This document shows, piece after piece, positions 1 through 9,104 of a DNA stretch of 33,723 bases (the first letter of the stretch is position 1; the number at the start of each line of letters is the position of its first letter). Origin of the DNA: a bacterium (GTDB lineage Bacteria > Krumholzibacteriota > Krumholzibacteriia > LZORAL124-64-63); the NCBI GenBank assembly GCA_024229695.1, contig JAAESD010000109.1, positions 1 through 33,723 of the forward strand, in the 5' to 3' direction. The notes under the pieces are model-generated. The model saw only the letters and a list, made by a program, of their open reading frames with translations, made no database searches and had not been told where the DNA came from. Made by a program: the position numbers and the translations under genes.

Positions 1-2720
1 CGGAATAGTCTGTTTAGTCCACCATAGTAATTATTCAGAAATAGATCAGGGTCGCCGTCATTATCGTAATCAGCCCAGGTTGCACCCATTGTATATTGAC
101 CGTCGCCAATTCCCGTGCTGTCTGCAGGCGCGACATCTGTGAATACCCAGTCCTGTGGATAGAGAACATCTCCTCCATCATTTCGCCAGAGTCTATTTCT
201 ACCATTGCTTGCAAGGTACAGATCAAGGTCGCCATCGCTGTCATAATCTACCCAGGCAACAGATCTGCTGCTACCGCCATCATCCAGACCAAGATCTGGA
301 GCGATGTCAACAAAAGTCCCGTCGCCAATATTCAAGAACAAACTGTTTGGAGCAGGGTTTGATGGAGTAACCTGCATATCGGTGGCATAAAGATCCAGGT
401 CTCCGTCGCCATCGAAGTCGCCCCAGGTTGCTGCCTGATTATACCCATCCAAATCCAGAGTATCATTTGAAGCGTCTGTAAATTCCCAGCTTTCAGGGCC
501 TTCATTGTGGAACAGGTGGTTGGTATTGTCTGCACCCGTTGACCATACTACTCGGTTGGAAACGTAGAGGTCGATGTTGCCATCGTTATCATAGTCTCCC
601 CATGCAGCACCCCTGCTGTTACCGTCATTGCCAATGCCAGAGCCATCATCTGGTGCAACATTGAACCAGAGCGGTGCCGTAACTTCTACAACCAGGTCGG
701 CTTCAACTGGGATGTCTTCAATATGACCGAGTTGATCGGTTGCAATTGTATAAAAACTATACGTTCCGCCACCTTCAGGAATTATAAAATTAAAGGAGCC
801 TTCATTGTTGGTTCCATAATAGATGAAATCTCCACCATCGAAATTGTACCATAACTCAACTTCTGCTACGCCACTGGCGCCATCGCTGGCAACATATTCC
901 AGAGTGAATGGCAACCCTGCAATTGGACCTGCTGGAGACGTGGCTTCAGAAGCTGGAGGTGAATTATCCTGAGTAGAGAAAACTGCTGGTGACCATCTTG
1001 AAATAACGCCTTTAATGTCACGAGAATGAACGCGGTACCAGATTGTAGCGCTATCAGGTAATGCAGTGAAAGTCCAACTGGTGCCAGCAGTCCAGCCACT
1101 TCCATCTTGAATAGTATCGAAATTTGCATCCAGAGCGGCCACTACTTCATATTCAACAGCTCCACTTGCGGACTCATCGGTCCAGGCAACACCATTTTCC
1201 AGACCATCGGTAAATACCGGTTCCGAATACATCAGCGGTGTATCAATTCCAGATTCAGTAATATGTAAAAACGTATCTACGGCAACATCGGTAAGCAGCT
1301 GTTCTACACCAGATGTCCAGTTTACTAAAACACTGTCAACAACGGTTGCACTGCCAAGACCAAAAGAGAGGATTTGTGAATTGCCAGTTAAAAAGCCATC
1401 GCTACTGACAAGATCTTTTGTTTGCAAAGTTGAGCCTGCCCAAACCTGAACTCTTGTTCCAAAACCGGACAGACTTGAAGTTTTTCCGGTCAGTTTTAAT
1501 TTCAAATAACTGTTTGTATCCGGAGTATCATTTCTAACCAGCATATTTGGATTCTCTGACCAGTTACTCAAATAGTAGTCAGTCAAACCATCGTTGTTGT
1601 AATCAGCCAATGCGAGTGTACATGCAAAGCCACCTGCATCGGCAATCACAGTATCCTCTACGGCAACAAATGTGCTGCCCTCGTTGTGATACAATATGTT
1701 ATCGATTGTTACAGCACCATCGTTTGAGTTTGAAACAATCAGATCCAGATTTCCATCATTGTCATAGTCAATCCAGCTACACCCACGACTATTTCCAGCA
1801 TCATCAACACCCATGCTTGCAGCTACTTCGGTAAAGACTCCACCAATATTCTTATATAGTTTATTTTCGTTACCATAATTGGTCAGATAAAGATCAAAGT
1901 TTCCATCGTTGTCATAATCACCCCACACAGCACCTCTGCCAGTGCCGCCATCATCAACACCAGCGCTTGCCCCAATTTCTATGAAGATTCCTGAATCATT
2001 TCGAAAGAGTAAGTTTTCTGAACCGTAGTTTACCAGATAGAGGTCCACATCGTTGTCATTATCAAAATCACACCAGGCAGAACCTTGAGTATTTTCATCT
2101 GAGTCAAGCCCTGACGATTCCGAAACATCAGAAAACAACCAGTACCCGGGGTTTATGAAATCTTCGCCATCATTTCGCATTAAAATATTTTCTGTGCGAT
2201 TTGACATGTATAAATCGATGTCACCGTCTTTATCATAATCAACCCAGTTTACTGATTGTGTAGATCTGGTTGTACCAAGTAGGCCTGTAGTTACATCAAC
2301 AAAAACTCGTATCGGATCATCCGGGTCTTCTGGATTGGCTGGATCATTGCGGTAAAGTGCATTCCCACCTACATCGTTGGCTAGATATAAATCGTTATCG
2401 CCGTCATTATCGTAGTCACCCCAAACAGCAACACTTGCTCTGGAATTATCGCTTATTCCGGAACCATCGCCTGGTCCAGCTTCATTGAAAAGCCACTGAC
2501 CTGGTTCAAGCGGGTCCTCGCCATCATTACGCCACAAGTGGTTGATTCCATTATTGGTGAGAAAAAGATCCTCATCACCGTCGTTGTCAAAATCACACCA
2601 TGACACACCACGGCTCTGGCTCATATCACCTAAGTCACCAACGGTTGAATCAGACCATTGAGCAATAGCCAAGGAAGAATTAAACGTTAAAATTAGTGCT
2701 AATAGTACAAATGTTCTCAT
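1..2720 (-). CDS. Secreted FG-GAP/VCBS repeat protein with ASPIC/UnbV domain (C-terminus beyond window)
   Basis: The frame is open from ATG at 2720 to the window edge (906 codons, no stop), so the C-terminus is missing. A GAGGGG ribosome site lies four bases before the ATG. Residues 1-21 form a signal peptide ending Ala-Ile-Ala-Gln. About eleven FG-GAP/VCBS-type blade repeats with calcium-loop motifs such as DYDNDGDxDLYL follow: seven in residues 22-390 and four after residue 680. Between them lie an ASPIC/UnbV-like domain (about residues 397-487, with GFGTRVQVWAG and LSFGLG), a fibronectin-III-like stretch and an Ig-like stretch. FG-GAP repeats fold as beta-propellers and usually serve in surface adhesion or ligand binding; no catalytic residues are evident. 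The protein is probably surface-exposed or released. The neighbouring secreted proteins carry a type IX-like sorting tail, but whether this one does cannot be seen. Confidence 0.88.
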   Translation of the reverse strand, partial: MRTFVLLALILTFNSSLAIAQWSDSTVGDLGDMSQSRGVSWCDFDNDGDEDLFLTNNGINHLWRNDGEDPLEPGQWLFNEAGPGDGSGISDNSRASVAVWGDYDNDGDNDLYLANDVGGNALYRNDPANPEDPDDPIRVFVDVTTGLLGTTRSTQSVNWVDYDKDGDIDLYMSNRTENILMRNDGEDFINPGYWLFSDVSESSGLDSDENTQGSAWCDFDNDNDVDLYLVNYGSENLLFRNDSGIFIEIGASAGVDDGGTGRGAVWGDYDNDGNFDLYLTNYGNENKLYKNIGGVFTEVAASMGVDDAGNSRGCSWIDYDNDGNLDLIVSNSNDGAVTIDNILYHNEGSTFVAVEDTVIADAGGFACTLALADYNNDGLTDYYLSNWSENPNMLVRNDTPDTNSYLKLKLTGKTSSLSGFGTRVQVWAGSTLQTKDLVSSDGFLTGNSQILSFGLGSATVVDSVLVNWTSGVEQLLTDVAVDTFLHITESGIDTPLMYSEPVFTDGLENGVAWTDESASGAVEYEVVAALDANFDTIQDGSGWTAGTSWTFTALPDSATIWYRVHSRDIKGVISRWSPAVFSTQDNSPPASEATSPAGPIAGLPFTLEYVASDGASGVAEVELWYNFDGGDFIYYGTNNEGSFNFIIPEGGGTYSFYTIATDQLGHIEDIPVEADLVVEVTAPLWFNVAPDDGSGIGNDGNSRGAAWGDYDNDGNIDLYVSNRVVWSTGADNTNHLFHNEGPESWEFTDASNDTLDLDGYNQAATWGDFDGDGDLDLYATDMQVTPSNPAPNSLFLNIGDGTFVDIAPDLGLDDGGSSRSVAWVDYDSDGDLDLYLASNGRNRLWRNDGGDVLYPQDWVFTDVAPADSTGIGDGQYTMGATWADYDNDGDPDLFLNNYYGGLNRLF

Positions 2721-2935
2721 GATGCCCCTCTTAAATCATGAACCTACCTAGATCCTTCTTCGAACAAGTTTACGTAATTATAGCGTAATCACCAAGATTA
2801 CACAAGCATTTTTTATCATTTTGTTATATTTTTGATATATTATGATTTCATTAAGAAAACACAATATTAATATTAAGCATTATATCAAGACTAAATAGTT
2901 TGGCAATATCGCTTTCCATTTATTACAATGCTGAA
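2721..2935. other. Divergent AT-rich intergenic region
   Basis: About 215 bases lie between the divergent FG-GAP gene and the exported protein at 2936. The stretch is very AT-rich, especially 2800-2890, and must hold promoters for both genes. I could not pick a convincing -35/-10 pair, and I see no small gene or hairpin in it. Confidence 0.5.
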
Positions 2936-4036
2936 ATGAATAATTCAAAAATATACCTTTTTATCCTCTGTCTGGCGCTTATAGCGTCTTTTTCTGTAAG
3001 TGCTATTGCGCAGGAGGCAGAATCAGAACCCTATTATTTTTATCGCGGTTATGACTATGGCAGCGAATCTCTGGTTAATCCAATAAATATCATTGTAAAT
3101 GGTGGTTTTGGGATATTCCAGCTGGCTGGCCGCAATAACAGTCTGATAGACCTTGATTATACAACAGGCTTCGATCATCTGAAATATTCTCTGACCCACC
3201 CTTTTGAGCTTATCGGGGATCAGGGCTGGAGCGATTTTCTTATAAGCGAAACTGTCCCCATCAGTATTAATAGAAATAATGCTCAGTACTGGCCTAATTA
3301 TACACAGCATCTGATTGGTGGCGGCATGAGCTATCGATTGATGTATGAGTGGTTCGATTACCATGATTTCGGGCATCCAAAAACCTATGCTGTTACAACA
3401 ATCTTTGCTTATCACTTTTTGAATGAAGTTGTTGAATCATCCGGCTATGGCAGGCCATCAACTGATCCAATAGCTGATCTCTATATTTTTGATCCATTGA
3501 GCATCTTTCTTTTTAGCAATGAAAAGGTGTGCCGCTTTTTCAGCGAGACTCTGAATATGGCTGAGTGGCCTTACCAGCCAATGATCGATCCAACCGATGG
3601 CACTATTGCCAACACTGGTCAGAACTTTTCTATGAAATGGAAGCTGCCGCGCAGCAACAAATGGAGTCTGTTCTATCACATGGGAACTCATGCCGAGTTG
3701 GGCCTGTCAAGACATCTTGAAAATGATCGATGTGTTTCTTTCGGTGCTGGAATGAAGGCTGACAATCTGATTGAAGTTGATGAGCATTCAAATACGGTTA
3801 ATCTGGCCTTGTCTGGCGGAATATTCTATGACCGCAATAACTCTTTGATGGCATCACTGTTGTTGGCAAAATCAAAAGACTACAAAATACGACTCAACCT
3901 TTATCCAGGACTTGTAAAATTTTGGGGTATCAAACCAGGAATTTTTGTTGGAACCGATAGAGAAGACAATCTCTCATTTGGTATCAACCTGAGCGCAATA
4001 CCAATCGGCATATCCAAGAATCGTCAACCAAACTAA
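2936..4036 (+). CDS. Exported protein of unknown function, probable outer-membrane or periplasmic
   Basis: This is a 366-residue protein read from ATG 2936. An in-frame TTG at 2900 would add 12 residues, but the ATG puts the hydrophobic signal segment (about residues 5-22, ending Ala-Ile-Ala-Gln) at the N-terminus. Neither start has a clear ribosome site. The mature protein is rich in aromatic and glycine residues. Its centre has motifs such as YWPNYTQHLIGGGMSYR, FLNEVVES and DPIADLYIFDP, and its C-terminal third alternates polar and hydrophobic residues as beta-strands do. That suggests a membrane-associated or barrel-like protein. I do not recognise the family; a DUF3943-like relationship was considered and not supported. 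It stands alone on the plus strand, divergent from the FG-GAP gene and convergent with the subtilase. Confidence 0.75.
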   Translation: MNNSKIYLFILCLALIASFSVSAIAQEAESEPYYFYRGYDYGSESLVNPINIIVNGGFGIFQLAGRNNSLIDLDYTTGFDHLKYSLTHPFELIGDQGWSDFLISETVPISINRNNAQYWPNYTQHLIGGGMSYRLMYEWFDYHDFGHPKTYAVTTIFAYHFLNEVVESSGYGRPSTDPIADLYIFDPLSIFLFSNEKVCRFFSETLNMAEWPYQPMIDPTDGTIANTGQNFSMKWKLPRSNKWSLFYHMGTHAELGLSRHLENDRCVSFGAGMKADNLIEVDEHSNTVNLALSGGIFYDRNNSLMASLLLAKSKDYKIRLNLYPGLVKFWGIKPGIFVGTDREDNLSFGINLSAIPIGISKNRQPN

Positions 4037-4065
4037 AAAGCCCCCACCTAAATGGCAGGGGCTTT
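4037..4065 (-). terminator. Rho-independent terminator between convergent genes
   Basis: AAAGCCCC (4037-4044) pairs with GGGGCTTT (4058-4065) around a 13-base loop. Read on the minus strand the hairpin is followed by TTTTT, so it best terminates the subtilase gene. On the plus strand the T-run is only three bases, so it would act weakly for the gene ending at 4036. Confidence 0.75.
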
Positions 4066-4083
4066 AAAAAAATTCTGAAATTT

Positions 4084-5811
4084 CTAGTGCATCAACACCA
4101 GTTTACCTGTCAGGTTCATATCTACACCTGATAAGCGTACAAAGTAAACACCTGCGTTACTCCGTCTGCCACTGTTATCATAACCATTCCAGTTAATAGA
4201 ATGTACGCCAGCAGTGTATGTCCCACCAGGAAGTGTTTTGACCAATCTACCCGCAAGATCATAGATGCCGATGGTGATTTCATTAGCTTTAGGCAATGCA
4301 AATCTGATACTGCCGGAACTACCTAGAGAACCAAGGGAACCTTTACCGGCTGCACTTCTTGCCTGAATCACAGTTGCCGATTTATTATTGCCAGAATCTG
4401 GTTCAACTCTACCAGTGAAAGCAGGGTCTAATACAACCAGTGAATCCCAAACGTTAATCACACCCCAACCAACTTCATTGTCCGGCATGAAATTGCTTCC
4501 TGCTCCAGTTGCCAGCAGATCATAAACATCATAAGGAGTCAAACTTCTATCGTGGCTTATCAGCAATGCAGCAGCTCCAGCTACGTGTGGAGCGGCCATT
4601 GAAGAACCATTCCAGAGTGCATACTTGCCGTCCGGAGTAGATGAAAGAACCGCAATACCAGGAGCAGACATATCAGGTTTTGTAAATTGCCAGGTTGTAT
4701 CCAACCAGAAATCTGAGAGATTCCATGCTTCCAGATCAGGTGCCGGGCCTCGAGAAGAAAATGTTGCAACCTGATCGTTCTGATCAACTGCACCAACAGC
4801 CAACACTGTCGGGTAATTAGCTGGAACTTCAGCAGTACCTAAAGAAGGCCCGCTGTTGCCGACAGCAAAAATTGGCAATATGTCCAGGCTGAGGAATATT
4901 TTAGAAATATCGTAGAACAAATCTTCTTTTCTATTTTCTACACTCCAGGAACCAAGAACTACTTTGATATCTACTTCAGCTTTTAACTCTGCAAGATACT
5001 GCAATCCTTTAAGGCACTGTTCATAAGTACCCTTTCCATCCTGGTTCATTACCTTGACGCCAACCCACTTAGCCTCGGGCGCAACACCTATATCGTAAGG
5101 GAATAAGCCATTGCCGTCACCACCGAGTACAGTACCAATAGTGTGAGTTCCATGACCATGATCATCATATGGTCTTGGCCCTCCGTTTACGGCATCAAAC
5201 CAGTATCCAGAAAATGAATTACTCAAAGCAGGGTGATTGTAATCAACACCAGTATCGGTATGTCCGATAATAATATCCTGACCAGTAACTCCAACATCCC
5301 AACAGCGTTGAGATACAACCTGAGTAACATTTACCGGTACACCAACTGGTGGTGGTCCGGAAAGTTCAACAGGCAAACTATCAAACATTCTAATTCCACC
5401 ATTACGGGAGATTTTTTTGATGTCTTTTTTCCTGGCGATTCTTTTAATTGTTCTCGGCTTACCTGATAGCCTGAAACTGTTTTTAATCCAGAACTGCTCG
5501 CCAATATTTATTTCACTACCTAGCTCACTTTGCAACTCACGAATCAAAGGTTCTTGAGATTCAAGTGCAAGTCGACGATAGAGATTAATTTTTTCAGGAA
5601 TTGAGAGAGCTTCATCGCCATCCTTTTCGCGGACGATGTCTTTCATTACAACAATACAGTCTATTTTTTCTTCTGGATTTAATAACTCAAGTTCTAGTTC
5701 AAAACTTTGGCTGATTACTGGATCGTCACCATTAATTGCGAAAGCAGGCACAGCTATTGCCAAAGCAAAAATGATTATTAGAAATTTGTGCAATCGACTA
5801 CCAAAGGTCAC
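4084..5811 (-). CDS. Secreted subtilisin-like serine protease (S8) with FlgD-like/type IX C-terminal domain
   Basis: The start is taken as GTG 5811, seven bases after a GAGG ribosome site; the TTG at 5817 is only one base from it. This gives 575 residues, with a signal peptide to about residue 26 (VPAFA). Residues 38-145 resemble an inhibitor-type propeptide. The S8 catalytic domain follows with Asp186 (HTDTGVDYNHP), His220 (DDHGHGTH), oxyanion-hole Asn319 (AVGNSGP) and Ser404 (NGSSMAAPH), so the triad is complete. Residues about 499-575 (IYDLAGRLVK, WNGYDNSGR, AGVYFVRL) form a FlgD-Ig/type IX sorting-like tail, the same kind found on the two large upstream proteins. It is predicted to hydrolyse peptide bonds outside the cell or on its surface. 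A terminator-like hairpin separates it from the upstream gene, so it probably has its own promoter in 5812-5980. Confidence 0.93.
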   Translation of the reverse strand: MTFGSRLHKFLIIIFALAIAVPAFAINGDDPVISQSFELELELLNPEEKIDCIVVMKDIVREKDGDEALSIPEKINLYRRLALESQEPLIRELQSELGSEINIGEQFWIKNSFRLSGKPRTIKRIARKKDIKKISRNGGIRMFDSLPVELSGPPPVGVPVNVTQVVSQRCWDVGVTGQDIIIGHTDTGVDYNHPALSNSFSGYWFDAVNGGPRPYDDHGHGTHTIGTVLGGDGNGLFPYDIGVAPEAKWVGVKVMNQDGKGTYEQCLKGLQYLAELKAEVDIKVVLGSWSVENRKEDLFYDISKIFLSLDILPIFAVGNSGPSLGTAEVPANYPTVLAVGAVDQNDQVATFSSRGPAPDLEAWNLSDFWLDTTWQFTKPDMSAPGIAVLSSTPDGKYALWNGSSMAAPHVAGAAALLISHDRSLTPYDVYDLLATGAGSNFMPDNEVGWGVINVWDSLVVLDPAFTGRVEPDSGNNKSATVIQARSAAGKGSLGSLGSSGSIRFALPKANEITIGIYDLAGRLVKTLPGGTYTAGVHSINWNGYDNSGRRSNAGVYFVRLSGVDMNLTGKLVLMH

Positions 5812-5981
5812 AAACAAACCTCTTTTTCCAGAGATATCTACAAACTCCGTATGAGTATAGCATTAAGCAGGTTACGAATGCAATATAATATTTGAATAAT
5901 TATGATATTCGATTACATAAAACAAAGTGCAACAAAGAACTACACTTAAAACTCCTACTCAACTTATATCTCTTATAAAAC

Positions 5982-6007
5982 AGAGGTTCCCTTTGCTGGG
6001 AACCCCT
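5982..6007 (-). terminator. Rho-independent terminator after the 6027-9020 gene
   Basis: On the minus strand AGGGGTTCCC and GGGAACCTCT form a 10-pair stem (with one G-U pair) around a six-base loop, followed by GTTTTATA. It lies 20 bases after the stop of the large secreted protein and upstream of the subtilase. The rest of 5812-6026 is AT-rich with no gene seen. Confidence 0.75.
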
Positions 6008-6026
6008 TGCTTTTTATAGAAATATA

Positions 6027-9020
6027 TTACTTAACCAGCATTATTTTTTCTACAAGCCTGCTTTTGTCAGTAAATGCTTCAATAAAATATGCACCAGAAG
6101 CAACCTTACTGCCAGATGAGCTACGGCCATCCCAACTCAATACTCCAGGACCTGCAAGAGCCTGATCATCAAACAGAGAAGCGACCATTTCGCCTCTAAT
6201 ATTATAGACTGCAACTTTCAAATTTCCATCAATTGGCATTTGATAGCGAATTTCTGAGCTTGGATTAAATGGATTTGGGAAACAGCTCAATGCAAATTTA
6301 TTGTGCTGCGGAACATCAGTTGTGTGTCCAGGTGGTATGTACCCAAACATGAGCATTATGTCAGCCAACACTTCGGTTCTGGCCGGCATTCCTGTGCTTG
6401 CTCCTGATGGAGTATACCAGCTGCTGAAGTCGACAGGAAAATATACTACATTGGAATTCATATTCTGATTATAAATACCAGCTGCGTAGCTGTATGATCC
6501 GCCACTTCCGTTTGGTGCGGCAAATTCGGCAATCCGCTCTGCATTGCCATTTGGTTCTACAACATCAAATTCGGCAACTGGGCATCCACCATATGCAATA
6601 AAACTGTTATCAAAAACACCGTTTCCAGCTATTGGAAGTACAAGCGGTGAAGACTGACCTTGAACAAACGGCTTGATGCTCTCTCCCAGGTAATCCAGGC
6701 TCAACCAGGTTGAAACAAAGCTCACACCGGCGCTTCCGGAGTTCATCAAATCTGTAACAATTTTATCACCAGTAAGTAAAATGTTTCGGTTTCCAAATTG
6801 AAGCCAGCTATCTAGCAAGTTGACATCATTACCTGCATCATTTTCATAATCACCGTTACTTAAAGTGAATGAGCTTAGGTTTCCACTGGTATACAAAATG
6901 GTTTCATAGCCAGCAATTTGAGCCGGAGTTGCCCTGCCACCAAGGCCATTTCCAACACCGGAAGATGGACCATTGGTGTAATACAAATCGTATTCATAAC
7001 CCAGCCTGCCAAGAGCATGAACCCACTCGTTCTCTCCCCCGCGGCTACCAAAATCATTCCAAAGTAAAATTTCTGTCTGAGCGCCCTGGTCATCTGTAAT
7101 TGTTGGTAGAGCACGAACTTTAAACGAACTACTCCATTGCAATGGAGAGTAGTCTTCGTCGCCTGGGAAAACTCCGAAGCCATCCAGATTGCCTGGCAAT
7201 AAAGTTGTTCCAATATCGCCGCCTAAAAAATCTTGTGCTTCAATGTAATAATGCAAAACGTCGCCAGGATACAGAAAGTCCTCATCGGGAAGATCAAAAT
7301 TCCACCTTTCTGGAACTACTACAACTTCGTTTACATAAGTAGTGTCACCGTAAACCCAGCCAGAAGTTGCCGGGTCTGCTCGATAAGGATCAAATAGTGG
7401 GTTTTGCTTCATTGCCCAATACAGTTTAGGAGCATCCAGCAGTTCACTACCAGACCTAACTGCAGAAATATCGACAACAATAGAGTCACCTGGGAGGTTG
7501 ATTAAGTCATCGGCAAGAGCAATATTGCGAGCCATGTCAAAATGAACATCATTCGCCCCGAGGTCAGAAAAATTAAGATCACCTATAGCTGGGAAACTGT
7601 CCTGGGCCAAATCAATTTCTCTTGCAGAGATGCCAGGACCACCAAACTCATAGATTTTGAACGCTACATTATCAAAATATGGAGAAGGTGTTCCATCAGT
7701 CGCCTCAAATCCCCAAATCCAGCCAATTTCATATATACCAAGAGAGAGTCGGACTGCGTCACGACCAGGAAGCATCAAGTCTGTTACCACATTATCCGAC
7801 CTTAAGTAGTCTGGACCGCCGTAGTAAACAAAGGATCTATCCTGCCAACTGTCCCATGTTTCGCCGCCATCAGTACTAGAACTCACATGCCAGACATAAA
7901 ACAAGCCGTTCGTCAAAATCTGGTGGCGGTAAATATCAAATGAAAACTCACAGCCATCATAACTACCTGCAGGCCATTGAAGTGTCGGTGACCAGATTTC
8001 ATTTTGAATGTGAAAGTCAGGACCAGCAATACCACCAAGTAAGTTTACTATGTAGCCCTGTGGACCATAAGTCCATGTCTGCCCCAGTGTTCCGCCTGTT
8101 TCAGGAACGATGATTCCATCATCAATAAAACCAAATTGTGGTGTGTCGTTCATGCTACAAGGATCGACATCATAAAGCAGTGGCCAAACTTTAGCAAAAT
8201 TACCAACACTGGGTGGGTATGAAACACTCCAGTTAGAGTTGACCATGCCTGTTTCAAATTCATCGTAAATAACCTGGGTTCCTTCATACAATACAGAAAT
8301 ATTATCTACCTGAGCCATTCCTGATGTTGGCCACATACAATCTGCATCACTCCAGGCACCATCACTGCTACCTTGCCAACGCAGGTGGATAAGGTCACCG
8401 GTTGGACCTGAATAATCACTTGGTAAAACTGTAAAAGATACATCAACATTTACATCGGTAGCAATGCCATTGAATTCTGCAACAGTCTCCCAGTAATCAC
8501 CTTTTTCATACTGTAAATACAGATAATCGTATCCAGGTTCATTATCATGATTAAGAACTGCCTGGACTGTAACATTTGTTGCTAAATAAGGATTAGCTGT
8601 AAGACCATACCATTCCAGTTGAAAGTCCATACTATTTGCATAGCCACCTTCTGGATCTGTTCCACCACAAGAAGGAATGGTTTCATCTCCACAATATATT
8701 GCGTGGTTTGGAATAAAATTGGGATCCAGATTATCTGCCATATAAGTGGAAATATGCCAGGACAAGTCATCTGGTGCTGTCAAATCCATTCCCACCCAAC
8801 CTTGGGCATCGGGTACAACTCCTGAATAGGAGTCTTGAAATTTTCCATCGAAACGGTCAGGACCACCAATCAGGTAAAGTGTATCTGCACGGGATGAGCT
8901 AGTAGACAGGCCGTTGATAACACCAGGATAATACCCGTTGACGATGTCTAGATTTGTATCGGCGATTGATGCAACTGCAGGCAAAGCAAGTAGCAACATA
9001 AGTATTGTAAGCTTTTTCAA
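6027..9020 (-). CDS. Large secreted protein with MAM-like N-terminal modules and type IX-like C-terminal tail (paralogue 1)
   Basis: This protein has 997 residues. The TTG start at 9020 is preceded by AAGGGG at a six-base spacing, and residues 1-20 form a signal peptide (LPAVASIA). The first 470 residues are jelly-roll-like, with the cysteine motif YCGDETIPSCGG, WSDADCMWPTSG and a repeated 'D(N/D)I...YDEFE' pattern. Residues about 480-660 include NPLFDPYRADP and a LPDEDFLYPGDVLHYY segment. Residues about 665-890 (ILLWNDFGSRGG, LGYEYDLYYTN, YETILYTSGN, NILLTGDK) resemble a Rossmann/amidotransferase-like fold, uncertain. Residues 907-997 (CFPNPFNPSSEIRY, YNIRGEMV, ASGAYFIEA) are a FlgD-like/type IX sorting tail. 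No catalytic set is recognisable. It is a tandem paralogue of the next gene upstream, probably from a local duplication; the two are 84-85 bases apart and probably co-transcribed. Confidence 0.88.
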   Translation of the reverse strand: MKKLTILMLLLALPAVASIADTNLDIVNGYYPGVINGLSTSSSRADTLYLIGGPDRFDGKFQDSYSGVVPDAQGWVGMDLTAPDDLSWHISTYMADNLDPNFIPNHAIYCGDETIPSCGGTDPEGGYANSMDFQLEWYGLTANPYLATNVTVQAVLNHDNEPGYDYLYLQYEKGDYWETVAEFNGIATDVNVDVSFTVLPSDYSGPTGDLIHLRWQGSSDGAWSDADCMWPTSGMAQVDNISVLYEGTQVIYDEFETGMVNSNWSVSYPPSVGNFAKVWPLLYDVDPCSMNDTPQFGFIDDGIIVPETGGTLGQTWTYGPQGYIVNLLGGIAGPDFHIQNEIWSPTLQWPAGSYDGCEFSFDIYRHQILTNGLFYVWHVSSSTDGGETWDSWQDRSFVYYGGPDYLRSDNVVTDLMLPGRDAVRLSLGIYEIGWIWGFEATDGTPSPYFDNVAFKIYEFGGPGISAREIDLAQDSFPAIGDLNFSDLGANDVHFDMARNIALADDLINLPGDSIVVDISAVRSGSELLDAPKLYWAMKQNPLFDPYRADPATSGWVYGDTTYVNEVVVVPERWNFDLPDEDFLYPGDVLHYYIEAQDFLGGDIGTTLLPGNLDGFGVFPGDEDYSPLQWSSSFKVRALPTITDDQGAQTEILLWNDFGSRGGENEWVHALGRLGYEYDLYYTNGPSSGVGNGLGGRATPAQIAGYETILYTSGNLSSFTLSNGDYENDAGNDVNLLDSWLQFGNRNILLTGDKIVTDLMNSGSAGVSFVSTWLSLDYLGESIKPFVQGQSSPLVLPIAGNGVFDNSFIAYGGCPVAEFDVVEPNGNAERIAEFAAPNGSGGSYSYAAGIYNQNMNSNVVYFPVDFSSWYTPSGASTGMPARTEVLADIMLMFGYIPPGHTTDVPQHNKFALSCFPNPFNPSSEIRYQMPIDGNLKVAVYNIRGEMVASLFDDQALAGPGVLSWDGRSSSGSKVASGAYFIEAFTDKSRLVEKIMLVK

Positions 9021-9104
9021 AACTATCCCCTTGGATTGTGAAAATTTGAGTCAGGCGCAAGATTACCCCTCATTGTAACACAAAATAAGGTATAATTACA
9101 AATC

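Noticed and set aside
1-2720. Repeated DNA in the FG-GAP gene as a tandem repeat or CRISPR-like array
   Set aside because: The similarity is at protein level (Asp/Asn-rich calcium loops) with irregular spacing and diverged bases; there are no identical direct repeats.
2821-2850. A TTGTTA...TATGAT promoter ahead of the exported protein gene
   Set aside because: The spacing is only about 14 bases and the area is so AT-rich that many such matches occur.
2936-4036. DUF3943 assignment for the exported protein
   Set aside because: The family's hallmark histidine/tyrosine motifs could not be matched to this sequence with the expected spacing.
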